From positions 434,001-498,000 of the forward strand of contig NZ_CP083809.1 in the NCBI RefSeq assembly GCF_020149765.1: 64,000 nt of DNA, given 5' to 3'. The notes under the pieces were generated by a model. The model had not been told where the DNA came from. It made no database searches and was given only the letters and a program-made list of their open reading frames with translations. How positions within the stretch are numbered: position 1 is the stretch's first letter; every line of letters starts with the position of its first letter. Below are positions 10,193 through 18,010 of the stretch, piece after piece. The position numbers and the translations under genes were made by a program. This DNA is from Pantoea agglomerans. Lineage in GTDB: Bacteria > Pseudomonadota > Gammaproteobacteria > Enterobacterales > Enterobacteriaceae.

Positions 10193-11545
10193 ATGCGTAT
10201 TCATATCCTTGGGATTTGCGGCACGTTTATGGGCGGTCTGGCGATGCTGGCACGTTCCCTTGGCCATCAGGTGACCGGTTCGGACGCCAACGTTTACCCG
10301 CCGATGAGCACGCTGCTTGAGCAGCAAGGCATTGAATTAACAGAGGGTTACGACGCCTCGCAGCTCGATCCCGCGCCGGACCTCGTTATCATCGGCAACG
10401 CCATGACGCGCGGCAATCCCTGCGTGGAAGCGGTGCTGGAGCGCAATATTCCCTACCTTTCCGGGCCGCAGTGGCTGCATGACTTCGTGCTGCGCGACCG
10501 CTGGGTCGTGGCGGTTGCAGGAACCCACGGTAAAACAACCACTTCTGGTATGGTAGCCTGGATACTGGAGTCGTGCGGACTGGAGCCAGGCTTTATCATT
10601 GGCGGGGTGCCCGGCAACTTCGACGTCTCGGCAAAATTAGGAAAAAGCCCATTCTTCGTTATCGAGGCGGATGAGTACGACTGCGCCTTCTTCGACAAGC
10701 GTTCTAAATTCGTTCACTACTGCCCGCGCACGCTGATCCTCAATAACCTTGAGTTCGATCATGCGGACATCTTCGATGATTTGCGCGCCATCCAGAAGCA
10801 GTTCCACCATCTGGTACGCATCGTGCCGGGCCAGGGCAAAATTCTGCTGCCGGAGCACGATCACAACATCCGCCAGGTGATGACGATGGGCTGCTGGAGC
10901 GAGCAGGAGAGCGTCGGCGAAAACGGCCGCTGGCAGGCGAAGAAGCTGGTGCCGGACGCCTCGCGCTGGGAAGTGCTGCTCGACGGCGAAAGAGTAGGGG
11001 AAGTGAACTGGTCGCTGGTGGGCGAGCACAACATGCATAATGGCCTGATGGCGATCGCCGCCGCGCGGCACGTTGGCGTCAAACCCGAAGACGCAGCGCA
11101 GGCGCTGGACAGCTTTATCAACGCGCGCCGCCGTCTGGAACTGCGCGGCGACGTAAACGGCATCAAGGTCTATGACGATTTCGCCCATCACCCCACGGCG
11201 ATTCTGGCCACCCTATCCGCGCTGCGCAGCAAGGTCGGCGGTCGGGCGCGTATTCTGGCGGTGCTGGAGCCGCGCTCCAATACCATGAAGATGGGCGTAA
11301 GCAAAAACGACCTGGCGCCGTCGCTGGCGCGCGCGGACGAGGTGTTCCTGTTCCAGCCGCACCATATTCCCTGGCAGGTCTCTGACGTGGCCGAAGCCTG
11401 CATGCCGCCGGCGCACTGGAGCGCTGATATCGATACGCTGGTAGAGATGGTGGCAAAAGCCGCGCAGCCGGGCGACTCGATTCTCGTTATGAGCAACGGC
11501 GGATTTGGCGGCATTCATCAGAAGCTGCTGGATCGACTGGCGTAG
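10193..11545 (+). CDS. mpl: UDP-N-acetylmuramate:L-Ala-gamma-D-Glu-meso-DAP ligase
   Basis: Mur-ligase-family ATP-dependent enzyme that joins recovered murein tripeptide to UDP-MurNAc, so it works in peptidoglycan recycling in the cytoplasm. It has 450 residues. The N-terminal Rossmann segment is MRIHILGICGTFMGGLA, the ATP loop is AGTHGKTTT, and the C-terminal Mur ligase domain carries DDFAHHPTAI. The start is placed at MRIHI (the E. coli start) rather than at the in-frame ATG four codons upstream. Confidence 0.96.
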   Translation: MRIHILGICGTFMGGLAMLARSLGHQVTGSDANVYPPMSTLLEQQGIELTEGYDASQLDPAPDLVIIGNAMTRGNPCVEAVLERNIPYLSGPQWLHDFVLRDRWVVAVAGTHGKTTTSGMVAWILESCGLEPGFIIGGVPGNFDVSAKLGKSPFFVIEADEYDCAFFDKRSKFVHYCPRTLILNNLEFDHADIFDDLRAIQKQFHHLVRIVPGQGKILLPEHDHNIRQVMTMGCWSEQESVGENGRWQAKKLVPDASRWEVLLDGERVGEVNWSLVGEHNMHNGLMAIAAARHVGVKPEDAAQALDSFINARRRLELRGDVNGIKVYDDFAHHPTAILATLSALRSKVGGRARILAVLEPRSNTMKMGVSKNDLAPSLARADEVFLFQPHHIPWQVSDVAEACMPPAHWSADIDTLVEMVAKAAQPGDSILVMSNGGFGGIHQKLLDRLA

Positions 11546-11551
11546 TCTGCT

Positions 11552-11608
11552 GAGCGCCCTTTGCGGGGCGCTGGCACTGCGGGCGGGCAGGGATGCCCGC
11601 CCCGGCGT
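11552..11608. terminator. Paired GC-rich hairpins between mpl and yjgA
   Basis: Two inverted repeats lie in the short convergent gap: GAGCGCCC / GGGGCGCT and GGCGGGCA / TGCCCGCC. Neither has a good T-tract, so they may be transcript-end stabilisers rather than classical terminators. Confidence 0.45.
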
Positions 11609-11611
11609 GGC

Positions 11612-12154
11612 TTAGCTCTCCGCCAGCTCGCGCAGGTACTGGAAAATCTGACGTGAGGATTTAGGCGGCTTGTTGCCCGCTTTCTCTTTCTGCGCGTTGC
11701 GGATCATGCTGCGCAGCTGCTGGCGATCGGCGTGCGGATAGAGCGCGATAACTTCATTCATCGCGTCGTCACCCTGCTCGACCAGGCGATCGCGCAGCGC
11801 TTCCAGCTTGTGGAACAGCGCAACCTGCTGGTTGTGGCGGTTTTTCAGCTTGTCCAGCGCCTGACGGATCGGATCGACATCGCGCGAGCGCAGCATTTTA
11901 CCGATCAGCTGCAGCTGGCGGCGGCGGCCCTCTTTCTTGATGCGCTGCGCCAGCTCAATAGCGGCCAGCAGCTCCTCATCCAGCGGGATCTTCTCCAGGG
12001 CGTTCTTGCCCAGATCGACCAGTTCGGCACCCAGGCGTTTCAGCTCTTCAGCGTCGCGTTTAATTTCGCTTTTACTGACCCAGATAATCTCTTCGTCTTC
12101 TTCTTCCTGATTATCCGGCACATCGTCGAGCCACTCATCGGGCTGTTTGGTCAT
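11612..12154 (-). CDS. yjgA: Dual-action ribosomal maturation protein DarP (YjgA)
   Basis: A 180-residue, highly charged helical protein that associates with late 50S ribosomal precursors in E. coli. The acidic N-terminus ([10 protein letters not shown]) and the [15 protein letters not shown] segment are characteristic of the DUF615/YjgA family. A GGGGAG ribosome site precedes the ATG. It is divergent from pmbA, matching the E. coli arrangement. Confidence 0.93.
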   Translation of the reverse strand: MTKQPDEWLDDVPDNQEEEDEEIIWVSKSEIKRDAEELKRLGAELVDLGKNALEKIPLDEELLAAIELAQRIKKEGRRRQLQLIGKMLRSRDVDPIRQALDKLKNRHNQQVALFHKLEALRDRLVEQGDDAMNEVIALYPHADRQQLRSMIRNAQKEKAGNKPPKSSRQIFQYLRELAES

Positions 12155-12271
12155 TTTCTGGGCTCCCCTAAAAAAAGAGGCTAATCCTATCAGTTTATCG
12201 GGTGACTGCGAAATTGTTCTCTGACTCTGATAGACTCAAAACTTTCATACATAAGATTAGACGGCAGGCCG

Positions 12272-13612
12272 ATGAACGTATCTACTCAGGTTGCAGAACA
12301 GCGAAAAGTGTTGGAACAGGCAGTGGCGCAGGCGCTCGATCTGGCGAAGGCCAGCACCGACGGCGCGGAAGTGGCAGTGACCAAAACCACCGGAATCGGC
12401 GTCAGCACCCGTTACGGCGAAGTGGAGAACGTCGAGTTCAACAGCGACGGCGCGCTCGGCATCACCGTTTATCATCAGAACCGCAAGGGCAGCGCCTCCT
12501 CTACCGACCTCAGCCCAGAGGCGATCGGGCGTACCGTGCAGGCGGCGATCGATATCGCGCGCTACACCTCGACGGATCCTTATGCTGGCCCGGCGGATGC
12601 CGATCTGCTGGCGTTCGACGCCCCGGATCTCGATCTCTACCATCCGTGGGAGATCGACGCCGATCGCGCCATTGAACTCGCCGCGCAGGCGGAGCAGGCG
12701 GCGCTAAAAGCGGATCCGCGCATTACCAATACCGAAGGCGGCAGCTTCAACAGCCACGTCGGCATTAAAGTTTTCGGCAACAGCCACGGCATGCTGCAGA
12801 GCTACTGCTCCAGCCGTCATTCCCTCTCCAGCTCCGTTATCGCCGAGCAGGACGGCAATATGGAGCGCGACTACGCCTATACCATCGGCCGCGCCTTTGA
12901 GGATCTGCAAAGCCCCGACTGGGTTGGCGGCGAGTGCGCCCGTCGCGTGCTGTCGCGTCTGGCACCGCGCAAGCTCTCTACGATGAAAGCGCCGGTGATT
13001 TTCGCGCCGGAAGTTGCCACCGGCCTGTTTGGCCATCTGGTCGGCGCCATCAGCGGCGGCAGCGTCTACCGTAAATCGACCTTCCTGCTTGACGCGCTCG
13101 GCCAGCCGATCCTGCCGGAATGGCTCACCATTCAGGAGCAGCCGCATCTGCTGAAGGGCCTGGCGTCAACGCCGTTCGACAGCGAAGGCGTCCGTACCCA
13201 GGCGCGCGATATCGTGAAGGATGGTGTGCTGCAAACCTGGCTGATGACCAGCTACTCGGCGCGCAAGCTGGGCCTGAAAAGCACCGGCCACGCCGGCGGC
13301 ATCCATAACTGGCGCATCGCCGGACAGGGCAGCAGCTTTGAGGATCTGCTGAAGCAGATGGGACGCGGCCTGGTGGTTACCGAACTGATGGGACAAGGCG
13401 TCAGCGCCATTACCGGCGACTACTCGCGCGGTGCGGCCGGCTACTGGGTGGAGAACGGCGAAATTCAGTATCCTGTGAGCGAGATCACTATTGCAGGAAA
13501 TCTCAAGGATATGTGGCGCAATATCGTCACGGTCGGTAACGACATTGAAACCCGCAGCAACATACAATGTGGTTCGGTGCTGCTGCCGGAGATGAAAATC
13601 GCCGGCCAATAA
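12272..13612 (+). CDS. pmbA: Metalloprotease PmbA (TldE)
   Basis: Subunit of the TldD/TldE heterodimeric protease that trims leader peptides such as that of microcin B17 and helps degrade CcdA. TldE itself lacks the zinc site, which is carried by TldD. It has 446 residues that are nearly colinear with E. coli PmbA, including [20 protein letters not shown], the [11 protein letters not shown] loop and the conserved end [10 protein letters not shown] strong intrinsic terminator follows. The tldD partner is not in this window. Confidence 0.95.
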   Translation: MNVSTQVAEQRKVLEQAVAQALDLAKASTDGAEVAVTKTTGIGVSTRYGEVENVEFNSDGALGITVYHQNRKGSASSTDLSPEAIGRTVQAAIDIARYTSTDPYAGPADADLLAFDAPDLDLYHPWEIDADRAIELAAQAEQAALKADPRITNTEGGSFNSHVGIKVFGNSHGMLQSYCSSRHSLSSSVIAEQDGNMERDYAYTIGRAFEDLQSPDWVGGECARRVLSRLAPRKLSTMKAPVIFAPEVATGLFGHLVGAISGGSVYRKSTFLLDALGQPILPEWLTIQEQPHLLKGLASTPFDSEGVRTQARDIVKDGVLQTWLMTSYSARKLGLKSTGHAGGIHNWRIAGQGSSFEDLLKQMGRGLVVTELMGQGVSAITGDYSRGAAGYWVENGEIQYPVSEITIAGNLKDMWRNIVTVGNDIETRSNIQCGSVLLPEMKIAGQ

Positions 13613-13630
13613 TAAAACCCGCTTCCTGAA

Positions 13631-13658
13631 AGCAGCCGCTCTGGCTGCTTTTTTTTTA
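13631..13658 (+). terminator. Intrinsic terminator after pmbA
   Basis: Stem AGCAGCC / GGCTGCT with a 5-base loop followed by nine T residues. It separates pmbA from cybC, which has its own ribosome site AAGGATATACCG. Confidence 0.88.
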
Positions 13659-13681
13659 CCCACAATAAAAAGGATATACCG

Positions 13682-14068
13682 ATGCGTAAGCGTGTGATTG
13701 CAATGTTATCTCTCTCCTTGTTGTCTGGAAGCGCCAGCCTGTACGCGGCGGATTTAGAAAATGATATGGATACGCTAAAAGACGGGCTAAATACCGTGAT
13801 GAAAACCGATGACGCGCAGGAGATGCATAAAGCGCTGGGCGACATGCGTCAGGCGGCGCAGGACGCGAAAAAATCGACGCCGGAGAAGCTTGAAGGTCAG
13901 CCGGCCGACAGCGCGCCGATCAAGGATTACCACGCCGGGCTGAACTCGCTGATTGCGCAGATCGACGTGGTCGACAAGCTGGCGCAGGCCAACAATCTGG
14001 ACGGCGCCAGAGCCGAAGCGAAAAAGCTGGCGGATATCCGCAACGCCAATCATAAAAAATTCCGCTGA
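13682..14068 (+). CDS. cybC: Cytochrome b562 (soluble, periplasmic)
   Basis: Periplasmic four-helix-bundle haem protein of uncertain physiological role. A signal peptide covers residues 1-22 (ending SASLYA) and the mature protein is 106 residues. Both axial haem ligands are present at canonical mature positions: Met7 in ADLENDM and His102 in RNANHKKFR. It lies downstream of pmbA, as in other enterobacteria. It is intact, unlike the disrupted copies known in some E. coli. Confidence 0.94.
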   Translation: MRKRVIAMLSLSLLSGSASLYAADLENDMDTLKDGLNTVMKTDDAQEMHKALGDMRQAAQDAKKSTPEKLEGQPADSAPIKDYHAGLNSLIAQIDVVDKLAQANNLDGARAEAKKLADIRNANHKKFR

Positions 14069-14270
14069 TCCTCAAGCCGGTCCGCGCGACCGGCTCAGCC
14101 GCGTCATCAGCTTTTCTTATCTCCAGCCGCTTTCCCGCCGCGCCGCGCGCCTCGGTACGCACATTTCTCTTTTGCTACCGGCAATTTGCTTTTAAGTCCG
14201 TGCATAAAGCGGTCGCTGTCACACAATCTGTGCATCCTGCGATCTGGCGCACAGCCTGCCCTGCGATTTC

Positions 14271-14304
14271 CACTTCCATGCGGAAAAAGTGCGTCTGCAC
14301 TTCC
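14271..14304. promoter_or_regulatory. Nested palindromes upstream of the accessory catabolic operon
   Basis: A perfect dyad AAGTGC-GTCT-GCACTT occupies 14287-14302. Its left arm also pairs with CACTT at 14271-14275, and CACTTCC is directly repeated at 14271-14277 and 14298-14304. The cluster lies about 60-90 bases before the first start codon of the operon, in an otherwise gene-free gap of 293 bases (14069-14361). It is a plausible operator for the PTS-type regulator encoded at 19983-21893; the binding protein is inferred. Confidence 0.4.
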
Positions 14305-14361
14305 GGCGCGCGACGCCGTAATTTATTCGTAACGCGAATTTTCGTGAACAGGAGTAGCAAG

Positions 14362-14694
14362 GTGAGCAGTAACGGAGCTTCGGTTCGGCAGGCAACGCCG
14401 GAAGAGATTCAGGCCCTGACCGACAAGGTGATGGCGCAAATCGCGGCGATCTACGCCCAACACGATATCGCACCCAACGCGGTGCAGCAGCAGATGCTGG
14501 CGTCGCACGTACGCGCCATGGCGCTGCGCTCGTTAACCGGCGAACCCCTTCCCGAGGTGGAAGCGGAGCTGTTTGAAGATATTTCGCCGGAGACCATGCA
14601 GCTGGCGCAGCAGGTGGTCGATCTGTTCGGCAACCTGCCGCGCGAAGAGGCCTGGCTTCTCTCCGTCCATATCGAAGTGGCTCGATCTAACTGA
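14362..14694 (+). CDS. Free-standing PRD-domain protein of the EF_0829/AHA_3910 family
   Basis: A 110-residue protein consisting of little more than one PTS regulation domain. Both PRD-type histidines are visible: in LASHVRAMALRSL and near the C-terminus in AWLLSVHIEVAR. PRDs are normally phosphorylated by HPr or EII proteins inside larger regulators, but here no DNA- or RNA-binding domain is attached. The start is taken as GTG at 14362 because AGGAG sits 7 bases upstream; the frame is open further upstream but has no good start. It is the first gene of the operon and probably senses or passes on PTS phosphorylation state (inference). Confidence 0.75.
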   Translation: MSSNGASVRQATPEEIQALTDKVMAQIAAIYAQHDIAPNAVQQQMLASHVRAMALRSLTGEPLPEVEAELFEDISPETMQLAQQVVDLFGNLPREEAWLLSVHIEVARSN

Positions 14695-14715
14695 CTGTAT
14701 AAAGAGGAAATCATC

Positions 14716-15075
14716 ATGGTAACCGTAGTGATTGGCGATCGTTTAGGTAAGGGACAGAAAGTGGCGGCGGGCGTGGAAAAGGCGGGCGGTCGCGCCGTGG
14801 TGGTGCCGGGCGTCGCGGCGGATATGAAGCTGGGTGACGTCATGAAGGCGGAGAACGCCGACTTTGGCATCTCCTTTTGCGGCAGCGGCGGCGCTGGTGC
14901 CATCACTGCGCAGAACAAATATGGCTACAAGGCGCGCCACGGCATGCGATCCGTTGACGAAGGCGTCACCGCCATTAACGAAGGCGCCAGCGTGCTCGGC
15001 TTCGGCTTTATGGACAAAGAGGAGCTGGGCGAGCGGCTGGTGCAGGCCTGGAACAAGAAGCACGGCAGCGAATGA
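14716..15075 (+). CDS. Glycine-rich SFCGS-family protein (EF_0830/AHA_3911 type)
   Basis: A 119-residue soluble protein with a nucleotide-binding-like opening (VTVVIGDRLGKGQKVAAGVE) and the family signature ISFCGSGGAGAIT containing the invariant cysteine. It resembles the DUF2620/YhfU group of E. coli in having a Cys/Asn-Gly-rich loop at the same place. The family has no assigned function; the exposed Cys and glycine loop would suit a phosphoryl carrier or ligand-binding subunit of a transporter, which is speculation. The ribosome site is GAGGAAATCATC. It overlaps the next gene by 4 bases. Confidence 0.75.
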   Translation: MVTVVIGDRLGKGQKVAAGVEKAGGRAVVVPGVAADMKLGDVMKAENADFGISFCGSGGAGAITAQNKYGYKARHGMRSVDEGVTAINEGASVLGFGFMDKEELGERLVQAWNKKHGSE

Positions 15076-15374
15076 TGAAAGAACAATACGTTACTCAGGT
15101 GACGGTGCAGGGCAAAGGCGACAGTAAAGAGAAAGCGTTTGCCGATGCCCTGAGTCGCGTGCAGAGCCAGGTTCTGCGCGCGACGCAAAAGATTCTGCTG
15201 CGCATCGAACCCCTGGATGTTCGGGTGCTGCGCGCGCAGGAGAGCGTCAAAACGGAGAAGTTCCTGTTCTTCTTTCTGGCGCGCCAGCGGCGGAACTACA
15301 GCGTCGAGCTGGAGATATCCGTCAGCGTCACCGTGATTGATACCGGGAAGGTGACCTTCACGGCGGCACCGTAA
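15072..15374 (+). CDS. DUF4312 family protein (EF_0831/AHA_3912 type)
   Basis: A 100-residue protein with no signal peptide or membrane span. It begins MMKEQYVTQVTVQGKGDSKE and looks like an alpha/beta domain with a basic middle (FFLARQRRNYSVELEI). It is translationally coupled to the SFCGS gene by ATGA overlap; an alternative ATG follows one codon later. It is always found in this conserved neighbourhood as far as I recall. Function is unknown; a small soluble partner of the two downstream membrane proteins is the simplest guess. Confidence 0.72.
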   Translation: MMKEQYVTQVTVQGKGDSKEKAFADALSRVQSQVLRATQKILLRIEPLDVRVLRAQESVKTEKFLFFFLARQRRNYSVELEISVSVTVIDTGKVTFTAAP

Positions 15375-15402
15375 AAACAGACGACAACAAAGGTAAAAAA
15401 AC

Positions 15403-16179
15403 ATGTTTTTAATCATTTTGTTTAAGTCGTTGATCATTGGGGGGCTGGTAGGTGTGGGCGTTGGCGCCGGTGCGGCGCGCATGTTCCACGCGCCGACGTC
15501 GCAGGGGATGGGCGCGTTCCGTACGCTGGGCGAGCTTAACTCCTGCGAGGGCGATCCCGCCTCGCACTTCTCCTTTGGTCTCGGCTTTTTCTTCAATGCC
15601 TGGGCATCATCCGTCGCGGCAGGCTCCTTCACTCAGGATGTCGACCACCGCATCATTCCTAACTGGGGCGCGGCCGCGCTGATGGTGAAAAACCGTAATC
15701 TGGCCGAAACCCTGCACGACCCGAAAAAGATGGCCATCGCCTGCGGCATTATCGGCATGATCGTCGTCGCCTTTCTCAACTCCACCGCCTCGGCGGTACC
15801 GGCCGCGCTGCAGGTGACGGCGGTAAAAGTGCTGGTGCCGGCGGCCAACCTGCTGGTTAACACCGTGATGCCGGTGATTTTCTGGCTGGCGGCCATCGAC
15901 GCCGGGAAAAAATCGGGCTTCTGGGCAACGATTTTCGGCGGTCTGGCGCAGCTGATTATGGGCAACGCCGTGCCAGGCCTGGTGCTCGGCATCCTGATCG
16001 GCAAAGGCGTCGAGGAGAGCGGCTGGAACAAGGTGACCAAAGTGATGATGGTGGCGATCGTGCTGCTGTTCGTGCTGAGCGGCTTCTTCCGCGGCTTCGA
16101 TATGAAACTGCTGCAGTCCTTCCAGTTAGGCATTCCCGGTTGGCTCGACGCGATCCACAACTCTCTGAGCGGCAAGTAA
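15403..16179 (+). CDS. DUF4311 multi-pass membrane protein (EF_0832/AHA_3913 type)
   Basis: A 258-residue integral membrane protein with about six or seven hydrophobic spans and glycine-rich helices (IIGGLVGVGVGAGAARMF, GIIGMIVVAFLNSTAS, MGNAVPGLVLGILIG). A conserved polar loop, TLGELNSCEGDPASHFSFG, sits after the first span. With DUF4310 it probably forms a two-component permease, by analogy with the IIC/IID pairs of mannose-type PTS. However, I see no PTS IIC signature, so the mechanism is open. Confidence 0.72.
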   Translation: MFLIILFKSLIIGGLVGVGVGAGAARMFHAPTSQGMGAFRTLGELNSCEGDPASHFSFGLGFFFNAWASSVAAGSFTQDVDHRIIPNWGAAALMVKNRNLAETLHDPKKMAIACGIIGMIVVAFLNSTASAVPAALQVTAVKVLVPAANLLVNTVMPVIFWLAAIDAGKKSGFWATIFGGLAQLIMGNAVPGLVLGILIGKGVEESGWNKVTKVMMVAIVLLFVLSGFFRGFDMKLLQSFQLGIPGWLDAIHNSLSGK

Positions 16180-16189
16180 GGGTAACGAT

Positions 16190-16831
16190 ATGACTGAAAA
16201 TAAAGGCTTCTGGTACGCCGACTGGTCTTTCCCGATCTTTGTTGGCCTGCTCTCGTCGGGCGTATTCGCCGGTACGCATATGTATTACCTCTACGGCATC
16301 GGGGCGTTTAACGAAGTGGCGTTTGTATCGATGCTGCGCGCCGGCATGGAAACCGGCGTCTATGGCGCCGTGGCGGCCTTCGGCGCGAGCTTTCTTTTTG
16401 CGCGCATTATCGAAGGCTCGCTGGTGGGCATCCTCGACATCGGCGGCGCCATCCAGACCGGCGTCGGCCTCGGCGTGCCGGCGCTGCTGCTGGGCGCGGG
16501 CATCGTCTTTCCGGTGGCTAACTTCGCCGCCTCGCTGGTGACCGGTCTGGTGATTGGCCTGGCGATTGGCTACGTCATCATCCTGGCGCGTAAGTTCACC
16601 ATTAACCAGAGCGACTCGACCTACGGTGCGGACGTAATGATGGGCGCGGGCAACGCCTCCGGCCGCTTTTTAGGGCCGCTGATCATTCTTTCCGCGATGG
16701 CGGCCTCGATCCCAATTGGCCTGGGATCGCTGCTCGGCGCGCTGCTGTTCTATCTCTGGAACAAGCCGATCACCGGCGGCGCTATCCTCGGCGCCATGAT
16801 CCTCGGCGCGATTTTTCCGGTCGCTATCTGA
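16190..16831 (+). CDS. DUF4310 multi-pass membrane protein (EF_0833/AHA_3914 type)
   Basis: A 213-residue integral membrane protein with about six spans. It has a conserved N-terminal GFWYADWSFPIFVGLL and repeated GxxxG-rich helices (GGAIQTGVGLGVPALLLGAG; GGAILGAMILGAIFPVAI). A soluble loop, TINQSDSTYGADVMMGAG, lies in the middle. It starts 10 bases after DUF4311 with AAGGGTAACGAT as ribosome site. It is the presumed second half of the transporter. No function has been assigned to the family, to my knowledge. Confidence 0.72.
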   Translation: MTENKGFWYADWSFPIFVGLLSSGVFAGTHMYYLYGIGAFNEVAFVSMLRAGMETGVYGAVAAFGASFLFARIIEGSLVGILDIGGAIQTGVGLGVPALLLGAGIVFPVANFAASLVTGLVIGLAIGYVIILARKFTINQSDSTYGADVMMGAGNASGRFLGPLIILSAMAASIPIGLGSLLGALLFYLWNKPITGGAILGAMILGAIFPVAI

Positions 16832-16876
16832 AGCTGGCGGCGGCTCGCCAGCGGGCCGCCGCGTTAAGGAGTTGCT

Positions 16877-18010
16877 ATGTTCGATCTGATTCTTCGCCGC
16901 GCGCGGCTGACGGATGAGCGGCAGGTGGATATTGCGCTGCAGGAGGGCAAAATCGCCGCCATCGGCGACAGCCTGCAGGGCGAAGCGAAAAGCGAACGCG
17001 ATCTGGCCGGACGCTGCTACGTCAGCGCGGGCTGGATCGATTCTCACGTCCACTGCTACCCCAAATCGCCCATCTACCACGATGAGCCGGACGCGATCGG
17101 CGTCGCCTCCGGCGTGACTACGGTGATCGACGCGGGCAGCACCGGCGCTGACCATATCGATGATTTTTATGCCATTACCCGCGCTGCCAGCACCCAGGTT
17201 TACGCGCTGATTAACATCGCACGCACCGGCATTGTGACGCAGAACGAGCTGGCGGATATGCAGCAGATCGACGGCGACGCGGTGCAGCAGGCCGTTGAGC
17301 GGCTGCCCGACTTTATCGTCGGCCTGAAGGCGCGTATGAGCAGCAGCGTGGTCGGTGAAAACGGCATTCAGCCGCTGATCAAAGCCAAAGCGATCCAGAA
17401 ACAGGCGGGGGATCTGCCGCTGATGGTGCATATCGGCAATAACCCGCCGGATCTGGCGGAGATCGCCGATCGCCTCAGCGCGGGCGATATCATCACCCAC
17501 TGTTTTAACGGCAAGCCCAACCGCGTGCTGACGCCGCAGGGCCAACTCAAAGCCTCGGTACAGAACGCCATCGCGCGCGGCGTAAAGATGGATGTCGGCC
17601 ACGGCAGCGCCAGCTTCAGCTTCGAGGTGGCGCGCGTCGCCATCGCGCAGGGCATTCTGCCCGACACCATCAGCTCGGATATCTACTGCCGCAACCGTCT
17701 CAATGGCCCAGTGCATAGCCTGGCGCACGTCATGTCGAAATTTTTTAGCGTTGGCATGACGCTGCAGCAGGTGATCGACTGCGTCACCTGGAAGGCGGCG
17801 GACGGGCTGCGCCTGGCGCGCAAGGGGCGTCTGGCGGTCGGTTTCGACGCCGATCTCACCCTTTTCAGCGTGACCGACGCGCCGCGCCTGTTCGTTGATT
17901 CGGAAGGCGAGCAGGTTGTCGGAGAGAAACATCTTACGCCGCTGGCCGCCGTGGTGGCGGGCGAGTGGTTCCTGACAGAAGAAGGGAAAGCCAATGTCTT
18001 CGATCTATGA
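16877..18010 (+). CDS. Amidohydrolase/deacetylase family metallohydrolase (EF_0837 type, cog3964)
   Basis: A 377-residue cytoplasmic amidohydrolase-superfamily enzyme. Metal ligands can be read directly: H57 and H59 in WIDSHVHCYP, the likely carboxylated K151 in GLKARMSSS, H185 in MVHIGNN, H208 in ITHCFNG and D268 in SSDIYCRN. Relatives are often mis-annotated as dihydroorotase or adenine deaminase, while characterised cog3964 members hydrolyse acetylated substrates. Here it sits immediately before the ammonia lyase, which suggests it removes an acyl group from an amino-acid or amino-sugar-acid substrate (inference). It has ribosome site AAGGAG and overlaps the next gene by 17 bases. Confidence 0.82.
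   Translation: MFDLILRRARLTDERQVDIALQEGKIAAIGDSLQGEAKSERDLAGRCYVSAGWIDSHVHCYPKSPIYHDEPDAIGVASGVTTVIDAGSTGADHIDDFYAITRAASTQVYALINIARTGIVTQNELADMQQIDGDAVQQAVERLPDFIVGLKARMSSSVVGENGIQPLIKAKAIQKQAGDLPLMVHIGNNPPDLAEIADRLSAGDIITHCFNGKPNRVLTPQGQLKASVQNAIARGVKMDVGHGSASFSFEVARVAIAQGILPDTISSDIYCRNRLNGPVHSLAHVMSKFFSVGMTLQQVIDCVTWKAADGLRLARKGRLAVGFDADLTLFSVTDAPRLFVDSEGEQVVGEKHLTPLAAVVAGEWFLTEEGKANVFDL

Noticed and set aside
14245..14260. Sigma-54-like promoter TGGCGCACAGCCTGCC upstream of the accessory operon
   Set aside because: GG and GC have the right spacing, but several consensus bases are missing and the linked regulator has no AAA+ sigma-54 activation domain. Kept only as a weak possibility.
15403..16831. 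Calling DUF4311/DUF4310 PTS EIIC and EIID
   Set aside because: The gene layout is suggestive but neither sequence shows EIIC/EIID signatures; naming them so would overstate the evidence.
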